Below the pieces are notes generated by a model. It saw only the letters and a program-made list of their open reading frames with translations, made no database searches and was not told the DNA's origin. The position numbers were made by a program, and so were the translations under genes. DNA of 64,000 nucleotides from Chrysophaeum taylorii (lineage: Eukaryota; Sar; Pelagophyceae; Pelagomonadales; Pelagomonadaceae): NCBI GenBank assembly GCA_029834535.1, contig JAQMWT010000546.1:62001-126000 (forward strand), written 5' to 3'. Positions 38,481 through 49,128 of this stretch are shown here, piece after piece. The stretch's first letter is position 1, and each line of letters opens with the position of its first letter.

Positions 38481-40719
38481 CTACGCGCAGGCGGTGGGGC
38501 AAGCATCTGACGCCAACGCCTTCCCCTCGCCGAAAACGTCGCAGCGCGCTTCAGGAAAGACAGAAACCCAAGCACCTGTGGCGACAACGTTGCTCTCAAT
38601 GAGCAAAAAAAGACGCCGGGTCGCACAGTCCTTGCTTGGCTCTCCGTTTTTGAACCACGAGGTGCTGTCTTGGCACGTCTTCTTGCAGGCAGCCGGGCAC
38701 GCGTACTCCGCGAGGATTTGATTTTCGCTCTTGACGGCACAGCGAGTCGGCACGAACTCCGCCTGAAAAAAAGCAATTGTGCCAACACAAGGCCATGCGT
38801 ATACTCACAACCCAAGCGCAGTCCTTAGAGGTGTCCCCCAGCTTGTACCAGCTCGTGCTGTTTTCACAATCATCATCATCCTCACCGCCTGGGATGAGGA
38901 CGGTGTCGATGACGTGAACGACGCCATTCGACGCCTCGATGTCGGCACTAATGATTGCGGCACTACCCGAGTCGAAGATCAAAAAGGCGCCGGTGTCGTT
39001 TATAGAAACAGTGAGGTTCGAACATTCGAGCGTCATGATCATCTCACCGTCCGTGAGATTCGCGGAGTAGACCTCGCCACCCACTACGTGGTACAGCAAG
39101 ATCGCCGTCAACGACTCGGTATCGTTGAGCAGAGCCTCGAGCGTGCCATTGGGAAGCTTGTCGAACGCGTCATTCGTCGGAGCGAAAACAGTAAACGGTC
39201 CCGGGCCTGCAAGCGTTTCATCGAGTCCCGCGGCTATCACCGCCGGAAAGACTGAAACCCATGGGGCAGACGACGTTAATCCATACACAAATCATACAAA
39301 GACAGACACCGGGTCGCACAGTCCTTGTTTGGCTCGTCATTTTTGAACCACGAAGTGCTGTCGTCGCACGTGCTATCGTAGGATGCTGGGCAGGCGTATT
39401 CAGCGAGGATTCGGTCTTCGCTCTTGACGGTGCAGCGGGTAGGCACGAACTTTGCCTGCACGTGCGCTTATTGGTCGGGATAAAGTTTTAGGTACTCACG
39501 ACCCAGGCGCAGTCCTTAGAAGGCTCGCCATTCTTGAACCAACTAGTACTGTCCACGCAGTCGACGTCTCCGTCGCCGTAAGGAAAAAGCACGGCGTCGA
39601 TGATGTGAACAACGCCGTTCGAGGCTTTGTTGTCGGCAGAGGTGATGTTCGCGGTATTGATCATGATCGACTCCGAGATCGTAATCGTCGTCGTGTTTCC
39701 ACTGAGCATGCTAATGACCTGACCATCGACGAGATCGGTGGAAAAGACGTCGCCGGATGTAACGTGGTAGAGGAGGATAGCTTCGAGCGCGTAAGTGTCA
39801 CCGAGCAAGCCCTCTAGGACACCTTCGTCGAGAGCATCGAGAGCGTCGTTGGTCGGAGCGAACACTGTGAAAAGCCCGTCACCGGAGAGAGTTGCCATGA
39901 GATCTGTGGCTGTGAGAGTGGTGACGAGCGTAGAAAGATTTCCATTCATCAAGGCCAAATCGACGATAGTCATATTTTTCTCAATCCCGCTTCCCTTCTG
40001 ACGAGAACCGCGTCTATAATGTGGACGACGCCGTTCGAGGATTCGATGTCGGCGACTACGACCGTGGCATTTCCCGTCTCGTAGACAACAACGACGGTGT
40101 CGCTCACGGACAAGATGAATGTCGAACCCTGAAATTTAGGGACGACCTAGCCATCTGAGAGGTCCGATGAAAAAAACTCTCCGTCTACAACATGGTACAG
40201 CAACACCCCTCCCAAGGCGACGGTGTCATTCAGGAGTCCCTCGAGTATTTCACTGAGCAGCGCCGTGAAGGCCTCGTTAGTCGGTGCAAACACGGTGAGA
40301 ACGGACCTGGGCTGGCCAGAGTGTCAACGATGTCAGCAAGCGCAAGTGCCGAGACCAGCGTCGACAGGTTCTCGGTCGCGTTCGCAATTTCGGAGATTGT
40401 ACCAGGCGCTTCTTCAGCGCGGCGCATTGTGTTGGCCGCCCCAAAAAATATTTCACACTCAGTCGGGCAAGCATCCGCGGCCAGCACTCTGCCCTCGCCA
40501 ACGGCGTCGCAACGCTCTGCAGGATAATAAGCCGCAACCCAGGCGCCTGTAAAAAAGACATGTGGTTGGGACGAACATAACGAGACTACGGGTCGCAGAG
40601 TCCTCGCTTGAATCGTTGATTTCAAACCAAGACTTGCTGTCACACGCTTCCTAAAAGTCCAAGTCGACGGGGTATGCCACGGCCGTCAACATGAGCAGTG
40701 AAGCCTGGAGCAACCGCAT
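38481..40719 (-). CDS. Secreted fasciclin (FAS1) protein with Cys-rich DSTSW/SKDCAWV modules; 5' part looks decayed
   Basis: On the minus strand, FAS1 domains alternate with short cysteine modules. Clear exons are (39973)-39500, 39455-39320, 39251-38809, 38762-38627 and 38575-38481. Introns are GTGAGTACC, GTGCGACC, GTGAGTAT and GTGCGACC type. FAS1 features are [42 protein letters not shown] and [11 protein letters not shown]. The cysteine module reads [18 protein letters not shown], then FVPTRCxVKSE, then ILAEYACPA and ends ACPTAC. Both 136-nt exons encode the same module, so they arose by exon duplication. FAS1 proteins are extracellular or surface adhesion proteins. Upstream, 40,719-39,980 encodes a signal peptide ([15 protein letters not shown]), another module and a further FAS1 domain, but the latter contains one frameshift (near 40,300) and a TAG in place of a conserved residue (near 40,150). 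The 5' third may be pseudogenised or mis-sequenced. Confidence 0.6.
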
Positions 40720-41365
40720 CTTTCGAAGCCTGCGTGATTATTCACGAGACCCAGAGGCACTGGCGTCGGCCGGCGCTGCTATTTTGATAGTTTCGGAGAA
40801 CAGCAGGTCGGATGTGTTCTAGTGGTTTCTCGACTCCCTCTGTGCTACGGGCCTTACGCAGTTAAGCAAGAACGAGTGGCGGCGGGCGCACTAGGTACCT
40901 CTTACGATGTCGTCCTTTCGAGATTGCAGCTTATATTATCGAAGATCAAACATGATTTCCGTCCAAATCCATCTTCATCATCCAGACGTCCATTGTTGTG
41001 TTCTTCCGCGTTCGAGAGTTTGGTCGCTTGAACGGCCCAGTCAAGCTAACGAGAAGCGCCATGAGATGTCTGTATTCGACCGCGTGTGATGGACAAGTCA
41101 AAGCCAAGGGGGCCAAACTACAGGGAAATGGGCCGACAGGATTCCGATGTCAAAACGCGAAGGGGCGCCCAGGATCAGGGCCTCGCGGTGGGCGACATTG
41201 GTGCCAAACTTGGCATGAGCCCGCTTCAATGACATGCGGTTCATTTTCTGGAGGAAGACCATGTCCACGTCCTCATCATCAAGCAGAGCGGTGCCCTCGG
41301 CGGGTTGTAGTTTTCGTTAGTCGTCCGTTCTACAGTGACGTCACCCTCAAGATTCTGCGCTGACC
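40720..41365. other. Intergenic between fasciclin gene and CCB1
   Basis: The spacer holds the promoters of two divergent genes. No further gene is visible. Confidence 0.4.
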
Positions 41366-42133
41366 ATGCCGATGACGCCCAAGTTTCGCCAGGTTTTGTT
41401 GGCCTTCGCGTTGATCGGTAGCGCTCGTGCGTTCCGCGTCGATTCCGGTAGTGCAATCAGGAGTACGAACCGTGCGTGGCGTCGGCCGCCTCCTCGACGC
41501 GTTGAGACGGTGCGTCGCGTCGCTGAGGTGGCGAGCTTTCCGTCCTTGACGACGTCCTACGAATTTACGGGATCTTACGCGAGCTTGTACGCCACGCTCG
41601 GTCTATACGTGCTATCGTTTCCCGGTCTCTACTCCCTCATCAAGCGGTCGACCAAGGTGCAACTGGTCCAAAAAACGTTCGTGTTCGACGACGACGGGAG
41701 AGAGATGCGCGAAATTGCGGGCGAGGTTATGGCCTACATGCGCGCGAACAACTACGCCGTTGCCGAAGCGGCCGATACCATCACCTTCAAGGGCGTCGTC
41801 GAGAGTTCGAAATCACAGGCCTTTTTTCTCTCGTTTTGCGCCTTTGTTGGCCTCGCGTCGCTCGCCCTCGTCCTGCAGATCCAGCTCCCGCAGATCGGCT
41901 CCTATTGGTTCCTGATGATCCTTCTCTCGCCCTACGCTGGAATCTACTATTGGCAGAACGCATCGCAAGACAACGAGTTCAAAATCAAGCTCGAAGAGCG
42001 CGACGAGCCGCAGGCGAAGGCTCTCGTTGTCAGAGGCGGCAAGGAAGACGTCGAGCGCATGGCTCGAGTCATGGAATTGCAGGAGGAAGGCATGGTGCGC
42101 GTTCGTGGCATCTTTGAATCCGCTTTGAAGTAG
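41366..42133 (+). CDS. CCB1: CCB1, cofactor assembly of complex C, plastid
   Basis: A single-exon frame of 255 residues. CCB1 is a thylakoid membrane protein needed to attach heme ci to cytochrome b6 of the cytochrome b6f complex. The signature is clear: ASLYATLGLYVLSFPGLYSL, IKRSTKVQLVQKTFVFDDDG, TITFKGVVESSKSQAFFLSF and YWFLMILLSPYAGIYYWQNAS. A C-terminal end with GMVRVRGIFE matches the plant GMVYVKGIFE. There are two to three membrane helices. The N-terminus is a signal peptide ending GSARA followed by FRV, consistent with the Phe-containing cleavage motif of secondary plastids, then an Arg/Ser-rich transit region. This makes the organism photosynthetic with a complex plastid. Confidence 0.92.
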   Translation: MPMTPKFRQVLLAFALIGSARAFRVDSGSAIRSTNRAWRRPPPRRVETVRRVAEVASFPSLTTSYEFTGSYASLYATLGLYVLSFPGLYSLIKRSTKVQLVQKTFVFDDDGREMREIAGEVMAYMRANNYAVAEAADTITFKGVVESSKSQAFFLSFCAFVGLASLALVLQIQLPQIGSYWFLMILLSPYAGIYYWQNASQDNEFKIKLEERDEPQAKALVVRGGKEDVERMARVMELQEEGMVRVRGIFESALK

Positions 42134-43884
42134 TATTGTTATTTGTATGGGAAGCAACCTCCAACCCCGAAAAGCCAGAGTTCGTGTGGGATCGCAAGAA
42201 AGGCAGAAATATGATCAAGGGGCGAGGTGTCCGCGGCGCATCGCAGTCAAGGCTATAGCAAAAAGAATGGGTAGGAGGAAGGCAAGAGTGATTTAAGAAG
42301 CTATGAAGACTTAGTATAAGAGCAGTACTGCAACGACGGTCGCTTTTGCTGGCACCCATCGAGCGTGGAGAAATCCAAGACCGCCGGAGTGTTAAGACCA
42401 GAGAGCGACCACGCGCAACGCGAGTTGTATGAAGCGCCTAGGGAATGTAACCAAAAAAACGAAAGGGGGAGTCGGATCAGGCGAAGCCCTTTCCGCAAAC
42501 TGTTATTATTTATAGTGAGCTCACATGGTGGGAGTCTGATGGGCTAGCTTCTGAACCTACGAGTTCTCGAGACCGCTGTCTTATAGTTCACTCTGCTGGA
42601 CCATGTTCTTAGCTCTCTTGGTTGTAGTCTGGTCCATGACTATTGTGTGATGCGTGTTACATTGGTTGCGTTCATTTTCTTGTTTTTGTTTCGTCCCTTG
42701 GCCTTATTCCTCCCCTGTTCCAAGAACATGCGTAGTGGTCGCATGTGATAAGTACCAAACGAACCGCATCTCGAGCCGGAGCTGGCTGGCGTCTTATCTT
42801 GGAGAATTTTTGGAGCGTTTAGCACCGTATCTGCTTTAATTAGAAAAACACAAGGAGCGGCTGCGCACACGGGAGCGGCTCGGAATTGAGTTCTTGAATA
42901 GGTTTGTACCCACATGAGCGCGTGGTGATCGACCGGTTCAACGCGCACTGGCGGGAAGCAGAATCGAGCTCCAATACTGTTGCTCACGTGAAATTTGTGG
43001 CAAGGAAACCACCAACAACACCTATTCTAGCGGGCCTTTATAGAGCAAAGACACAGACGACGCCGCAGACTGCTTTCACACCATGTTGGCGCTGGTTGCG
43101 AAGGGTTTTCTTGTCGTGGCCATAAAGTCCGCTGTTCGCTCGCTACCGTATCGTTGATTAGGCGCCATATCTCTTTGTCGCCGCGTTCAAAATCGTCATC
43201 GAGACCCGGCGAGTGTGTATGAACGAACACATCGTTCAACGAATAGCATGACTTAATGGGATCATAGTGGTTTCGTGAACTTCGTACAGCCCTGACACGT
43301 CACGAGCACGAAGACAAGCCATGACGCGTGCTCACCGCAGTGTGACCACCATGGCTGCGACTAACGTCGATCGCGGTGGGTCGACAGGTGGCCAGAAAGG
43401 CCGGAACGATATGAATTTGGCTTAAGACTCAGAAATGAAGGCGGCGCGGTGGCATATCGGAACACGTGCCCAACGAATTCCGCGGGACTATGATACGAGA
43501 AATGGCACAGTATTTGCTCTTCCACTTCCGTCGATGCCGAGATGCTACAACCACTGCCACCGGTTCCACCGCCCAAGGCTGCGCCGTGTCATGGGCGTTG
43601 ATGTGGTGACGGGCAGCAGCAGCTGCGCGTAGCTTGGCGCAACGACGCGGCGGTCTGAGAATTATTGCAGGGTAAGTGAATCACTCGCACTTTTTTGGTG
43701 GCAAAAAAGATGAAGAGAAGTGAAGATGGCTCTTCAGCACCAGACAGCTCGCCAGTGGCGCGGATTCCGGATAGTGTCTTCCAGGAGCGATTTCTTTTCT
43801 TGATGCCACGAGCTCGCGACGTCGGTCGGATCGAGGTGCTTACCATGACTTACGGCAAGTGAGGAAGTGTTGTGAACGCAGACT
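42134..43884. other. Gene-poor stretch
   Basis: About 1.75 kb with only short open frames. None resembles a protein I recognise and none shows a consistent exon pattern. I see nothing certain in it. Confidence 0.4.
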
Positions 43885-44651
43885 GTGTGTCGACGATGGC
43901 GTGGTCTGTCTCGCGAAGCTAGCCGCGACAACCGTGAAAAGCTCTGGGGTTTGTTATTTCAGGGATACAGCAAGCACGTGGCTGAGGCTCTGCTGAGTCG
44001 CCTGCTCGGCGCTACAGCTGCTCGGCATGGTCTTTCAGGATCAGATGACGATGTAGTCGCACGCCGAGCGATGCGCGGATTCGTTACGCGCCTGGTTCCG
44101 TTTGCAGCGTGCACGATTCGCCTCATTCGCGCACGCTTATCGCAGGTGCCCGGGTGCTACGAGACCTGCGTCGAGTGAGTTCAATAATCTCCGCGCCGGC
44201 TTCAGAGCCCTTCACAAGGTGGAAACAGCTCGTCGAACCTTCTGCTGTTGCTGACAATCGCGTCTGGGTGCTGCTAACGGCGGGACCGTGCGTTGTCCCT
44301 TTGTCATTCATTTCGCCGGATGACACTATTTCTCGCAGCTATGCCGATGTCACGACCCGCGCAGCGACAAAAGAAAAAGATCATCCGTTGAATGATATTG
44401 ATCAGCAGCTTCGTCGATTCGTAGGTCGGGAGATGGGCCGGGCCTGGTATGCATCTTCAAGGCAACGACCGAGCGATCTCCGTTTCGCAGACGAGTTTCC
44501 GGGTGAGACGGACCCTACCGAAGTTGAGCACATGGTTGTGTGGGCTCCTCCTGCCGCATGCTTTCGGGTTCCGCGTGCTGCCAGCCTTCGTTCGCTTCAG
44601 GCCGCGGCAGAGACAATCCCGACGTCGCGAGTCTTGTTGATGCTCGCATGA
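43885..44651 (+). CDS. Possible hypothetical gene, two exons
   Basis: Not recognised. A first frame contains GYSKHVAEALLSRLLGATAA and ends near RLIRARLSQ. A second, in another frame, contains WKQLVEPSAVADNRVWVLLT and RRFVGREMGRAWYASSRQRP. They can be joined by a GTGCCC...TCAGAG intron of 62 nt in phase 0, but other junctions are possible. Composition is not low-complexity and looks protein-like. The start and the true 5' end are uncertain; a TTTCAG acceptor near 43,970 suggests a further exon boundary. It may be a real lineage-specific gene or a relic. Confidence 0.25.
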
Positions 44652-45381
44652 TGGACCTATGCTGTTTTTACCAGGTGTCATCTCATCGACCGCGAGTCCT
44701 TGCTCTTCGTCACGCTGTGAGCATCTCTCGCACACAAGCCGACTGGATCGTTGCAGGTGGGAAGATGGGCGTCCGCCTGCCGGTTCAAGCTGCCTGAGGT
44801 CAGCAGATTTAAGACAGCAATACGCACGCATTGGTCAGAAACCCAGTGGGGAGAACGATCGCTACGGGGGAGCACGGGAAGTCGAGGTTCATCGTCGGCG
44901 TCGATGGACGAAGCAATCGCGACCGCGCGCGGTCGGAACTTTCGCCCTCGAGTCCTCACAACGGGGTAAGAAGAGGCGTTCCTCTTCAGCCGATTTAGAG
45001 ATGTCGCGCAGGACAACGATGACTATCGCACGAGCCGACAGCGGACTTCGATGCCTCGCCACTCGGCGCAAATCTATGCTGTCCAGGCAACTTGTTACAT
45101 GCGGTTGCGCGAGCGGCGCGAACCGCTCGAACACCTGTCGGTTGTCGTGCCGCTCAAAGACCCGTGCCTTCAAATAAGCAGCATGGCAGTCAACTTTGCA
45201 CCTGCACACGACGGCGCGAGTCTTTTGATTTTTTTTTTTTTTAACCCGTCTTACCGTTGGAGTACAGGCGACTCGTACATTTCGAGGTCGCGCGAACCTC
45301 GAGCGCCTTTTGCTCTCGGTTCTCTTGTCGGCTACGTCGCGGCGTCGCCATAGATCGATAGCAACCGCGAAGCCAGTGAGA
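44652..45381. other. Intergenic, no gene seen
   Basis: Short overlapping frames on both strands, and a T run at about 45,230-45,241. Nothing else is supported. Confidence 0.35.
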
Positions 45382-45648
45382 ATGTCGGCGATTGGGGACG
45401 ATGTCGCCGCTCTCCGACGCGAAGTGGAAGGATTGACCACACAACTTCTTGAGTACCAATCCGCCCTAACCGGCATGGCAGACTCGATCTCGCGACTTGA
45501 GCTTGCGACGGACCACCTCGCTGAAACGGTCTACCTCGGCGACACGGTCGACGACGAAAGTGAGAACAACGATGGTGGCCACCAAAGCGACGTCGATAGC
45601 CAGGATGATAGCGCTGCCGAGTCCGTGCACACAGAAGAAGAGCACTAG
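45382..45648 (+). CDS. Small coiled-coil protein
   Basis: An 88-residue frame starting MSAIGDDVAALRREVEGLTT. Residues about 5-50 have a heptad pattern with Leu/Val at regular spacing (VAALRREVEGLTTQLLEYQS, then ISRLELATDHLAETV), typical of a short parallel coiled coil. The tail is acidic and Ser-rich. No family is recognised. It ends 66 bp before the next gene on the same strand. It may be a genuine small gene or a 5' part of a larger one; the sequence preceding the ATG contains an in-frame extension with an upstream ATG. Confidence 0.4.
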   Translation: MSAIGDDVAALRREVEGLTTQLLEYQSALTGMADSISRLELATDHLAETVYLGDTVDDESENNDGGHQSDVDSQDDSAAESVHTEEEH

Positions 45649-45714
45649 GCCCTCTCAATATTCGTTCCGTTTGATTCGAAATATTTTCGAAACGGACCCG
45701 TTCCGGTGGGAAGG

Positions 45715-47706
45715 ATGGCGTCCGTCACAATGACGATCGAGGAGGAGTTGCTCGAGCAGGACGACGACCTGCTCGAGCACTTGGAACTGATGGAGATGTT
45801 CACCGAGCTAACGCCGGAGCAGGGCGTTTTGCCACTGGTCTTGTCGCCGAACTGCAAAAAGCAACAGCAGCAAAAAGATAGGTTAACGTCAACAGTGGAT
45901 GCTCTCGCGGAATCGAAGCCACTGTGCATGGAGGCGGCGTTCGAGCTATTGCGGGCGGTGCAACGTGAGGATCCGGTTGTCGTAGACAGGTTGCCAATCC
46001 GGTCGACGGCGTCGCCGCTGCTGCCGGGGAGCTGCATGACCTACGTAGTACGTCGAGGGGCAAAGGGCGCGTCGGGAGCGAAAGACACGGAGCACTCGGA
46101 CGCGTCGTCGACGTCGTCAAATTCAGGGCACGAGAGCATAACGGTGTCTTTCCAGAGCATCGTCAACTCGGACGTGTGGTGGTCGCCGTCGTTCCGGGGC
46201 GAGGGCGTGGCGTCCCGGCCGATGAGTCGGACGAGGCGAGAACGCGGCGCCGACCGCAAATCGGAGCACGGCTACCGCGGTCGGATGTACACGCTCATCC
46301 AGCGCGCTCCGGGCGAGGAGGGTGAGCTGCCTTGCAAACGACGGCGGCAATCGCACGGCGTTAAGCAAGACCCCGAGAAGCAGGCCAAGTTTGTCGCCGC
46401 GGGCGATAGCGTGGTCCACGCGTGGCGCCACGTCGACGAGGGCGACGCCGACGACGTGCCAGCGAAGACGGTCGAGACTGGGTGCGCGCGTTCCGGTAAG
46501 CGCAGCAGCCTATGCTCGACAGACGAGAAGCACGAGGAGGAGGAAGAGCGCGAGGTGGTCGGCGCCGCGACGCGCTTCGACGGCAACGTGACGATCGAGG
46601 GCGACCTCAAAGTAAGCGGCGTTGTTTACGGCCAGCTCTCGTCCAAGCCACGATGCGCAGACTATGCTGAATGGTTTATGTTTGATGACGACGCGGTATC
46701 TGCTGATGTGCTCGCCGCCAAATACCCGAAAGGGTCGGTCGTGCAGCTGCGGTCGCCAGAGCAACGGTTGACGCTCGACACGTCGGGCGACGGGCCTTGC
46801 CTCATTATCTCGACCTCGCCGTCGGTGGCAGCTGGTGTGCCGGAAGGCGATGCGGCCGAAAGTGGCGCGCTCGTCGCGTTCTTGGGCCAGGTGCCCGTGC
46901 GCTGCCGCGGCCGCATTCTCGTCGGCGATCAACTCGTGCCGTCGATGCGCAACGACGGATGCGCCGTCGCGCTGCGCGAGTACCTCGTCACGCAGCGTGC
47001 CGCGCAGCGTCGCGCGGCAGATCCCAAGACACTCGCGCTTCCAATCGAGGACTGCATACCGGATGCCCTTGGCGTTGCCATGGAGGCGGGCGAGCCGCCC
47101 GAAGGCGACGAGGAAATCCTGCTCTGCTTCGTGCGCTGGAACCACGCCGTGCGTCGCGAGCTTAAGGAGCAGCTCGACAAGGTTGGGGCGAAAGCGACGT
47201 CGCGCTGGATGCGCCTCCTGATCAACACCATCACGACCATCGCCGCGGTCCTTATCCTCCTCGAGTGCATCTCGCTCGTATTCACTTTTTTTCATCCCGA
47301 TGGCGTGCGTCCTAGGAGCCCGGCCCGTGGTGCGATTATCGTGTTTGCCCTTCTCAACTTCGCCCTCGTCGTCACGCTCTTTGTCGCCTTCTCCCCCGTC
47401 AGCAGCAACGGTGGCAAGGTGCTTTTTTTCTTTTGGTTCGGATTCGTTTTCCTCGTTATCATCCTCGTCGCTGCCTGGGGCACGAGTTATGGTGTTACCA
47501 TGCTCCTCTACGTAGTATGGACGTGCTACAATATCGCCTACAACGCAACCGTCATGGCCGTTATGGCCGACCTCCGCGGGGGGATTCTTTGCAGCCGCCT
47601 CGAGACTTGCTTCTGTTTGCCGTTCGCTTCCCGCGTGAGATTGAACGCCGCCGGCGAAAAGGAGCAACAACCCATCGAGACCAACAACAACCTCCCTCCT
47701 GTCTGA
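45715..47706 (+). CDS. Membrane protein with YAEWF (peptidase-G2-like) domain and four C-terminal helices
   Basis: A single-exon frame of 663 residues from the ATG of MASVTMTIEEELLEQ. The first 290 residues are charged and disordered with an acidic Glu/Asp start and basic patches (CKRRRQ). From about residue 290 a beta-rich part appears: DGNVTIEGDLKVSGVVYGQL, then CADYAEWFMFDDD, ISTSPSVAAGVPEG and LVAFLGQVPVRC with GRILVGDQLVPS. This resembles the peptidase G2 / intramolecular-chaperone autocleavage domain of phage appendage proteins (DYAExF, SxxPSVxG, and a GxVPVxxxGxxxxGDxLVPS block). Four membrane helices follow near residues 502-527, 540-560, 568-589 and 594-616. The fold assignment is by pattern only. 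A soluble domain that could be released from the membrane by cleavage is an inference. Confidence 0.6.
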   Translation: MASVTMTIEEELLEQDDDLLEHLELMEMFTELTPEQGVLPLVLSPNCKKQQQQKDRLTSTVDALAESKPLCMEAAFELLRAVQREDPVVVDRLPIRSTASPLLPGSCMTYVVRRGAKGASGAKDTEHSDASSTSSNSGHESITVSFQSIVNSDVWWSPSFRGEGVASRPMSRTRRERGADRKSEHGYRGRMYTLIQRAPGEEGELPCKRRRQSHGVKQDPEKQAKFVAAGDSVVHAWRHVDEGDADDVPAKTVETGCARSGKRSSLCSTDEKHEEEEEREVVGAATRFDGNVTIEGDLKVSGVVYGQLSSKPRCADYAEWFMFDDDAVSADVLAAKYPKGSVVQLRSPEQRLTLDTSGDGPCLIISTSPSVAAGVPEGDAAESGALVAFLGQVPVRCRGRILVGDQLVPSMRNDGCAVALREYLVTQRAAQRRAADPKTLALPIEDCIPDALGVAMEAGEPPEGDEEILLCFVRWNHAVRRELKEQLDKVGAKATSRWMRLLINTITTIAAVLILLECISLVFTFFHPDGVRPRSPARGAIIVFALLNFALVVTLFVAFSPVSSNGGKVLFFFWFGFVFLVIILVAAWGTSYGVTMLLYVVWTCYNIAYNATVMAVMADLRGGILCSRLETCFCLPFASRVRLNAAGEKEQQPIETNNNLPPV

Positions 47707-49128
47707 CATCTCATCTCCTTTCCTCTCCCCTCGATGGCCCCCGTTATCCCCGGCCGAGCCTCGCGTTTCGATCCTGTGGGATGATAGGCCGGGGCCACTT
47801 CTTTTTGTTTGTGCCTTGTTGAGAACCCCACCCGTCGGAACCACCACGCTTTCCGTACTCCCTACCCACATTTAGCACTCGGCCCGGCGCAAGCTCCCCA
47901 CATTTAACGCTCGTTTTTTTTTTTGTTGCCCTCGGCGTGAGCTCCTCCTTCAGTGTTCTATTTAAAAGAGGTTGACGTAAATGCTAGGCTCGCCGTGCTT
48001 CGAACTTTTAATAAGCCGAGAGCAGGGTCGCCGTGGCGCCAACTTCCCTCACGCGTGCGCGCAGCAGAGTGCGTCCATTAGCCTCCTCCAAAAGCCAACA
48101 GATGTCGCACCCAAAAAGCCCAGGCTAAGGTTTTCGTCCCACGGATTTGAATTGGGGGGGGGCACCTCCGGGCGACACGACGAAACACAATCCAGGAGCA
48201 TGCCGGCGCATGCTCGTGAAAATGTGTGGGGCTCACATCCTTCAGTAACGCGTGCTGCGTCGGGCGTCGACGCGGGTGCGCGGAGTTGCGCGTCGCGCCA
48301 GCGGAGCGGGAGACTTTGGAAAGAGACTTTGGGCCTATGCGCCGCGCCCCAAAGGCTCGGAGCACCAATCTTCGCCGATTAAAAAGCGAAGTGGACTTAA
48401 TGGAGAATGCAAATGATACTCCCCTCGTGAAGGTTGCAATTGGTACCGCCTGCCAACAGAAGCTGCGCGATGGCGTCGCCAAGAAAAACGAGCTCTTCGA
48501 TGCTTGGTGGATCATCAAAATCTCCGTCCCGTCCCTAGCCTTTCCGTCCCTTTTTCTATAACGTGTGCGTATACACGCCGTGGTGGATCGCATCAACGAA
48601 ACTATATCTCGGCGTGGTGGGTTACATACATCTAGCTGAGTCGCTGGCTTTTCTACGGCTAAACTGCACCACCCGTGTCGAGTGCGACACCACTAGTTGT
48701 ATTACACGAAGTAATCACCAGCACAAGCGAAAATACCGGGCGTGCGTGCTGATTTGCATAATGCCGCGGCAATTTTTAAGGGCCTGACACACGCCGCGTG
48801 ATACGTGGCGATCGCAACGCTGGAATTCGTGTACGGGCTTGGAGAATCGGTTGTCAAGTGTACCTCGCCAGATCGTGGCATTTATCCATATAGTACGTAG
48901 TAAACGATTGCCAAAGCAGCGAGCGGGAACGGCAGGAACCTGTGACGCGTAGCAGCGTTTGTGAGTCAAAAAGTATTGGAGGGCCGACGCGGGAAGCTCA
49001 CGCGTAGGGTCGCACTTTGAGGCTGAGCTTGTAATCTAGCTCGATAGTATAGAAGTGCGCGACGGCGGCAACCAGCGTGGTCGCGGCCAACGACGAAAAT
49101 CTGAATCGCGTTATTTCACACGAACAGA
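47707..49128. other. Intergenic, no gene seen
   Basis: About 1.4 kb with an A/T run near 47,916-47,927 and a G run near 48,157. A frame at 48,226-48,561 (+) has no recognisable content. No RNA gene was identified. Confidence 0.4.

Noticed and set aside
42134-45381. Short frames that might be exons of lineage-specific genes
   Set aside because: Apart from the weak case at 43,885-44,651, none can be joined into a coherent frame or matched to a family.
46510-47871. A 453-codon frame on - opposite the YAEWF membrane protein
   Set aside because: The + strand frame has membrane helices and conserved motifs. The minus frame extends past the gene end and has no recognisable domain.
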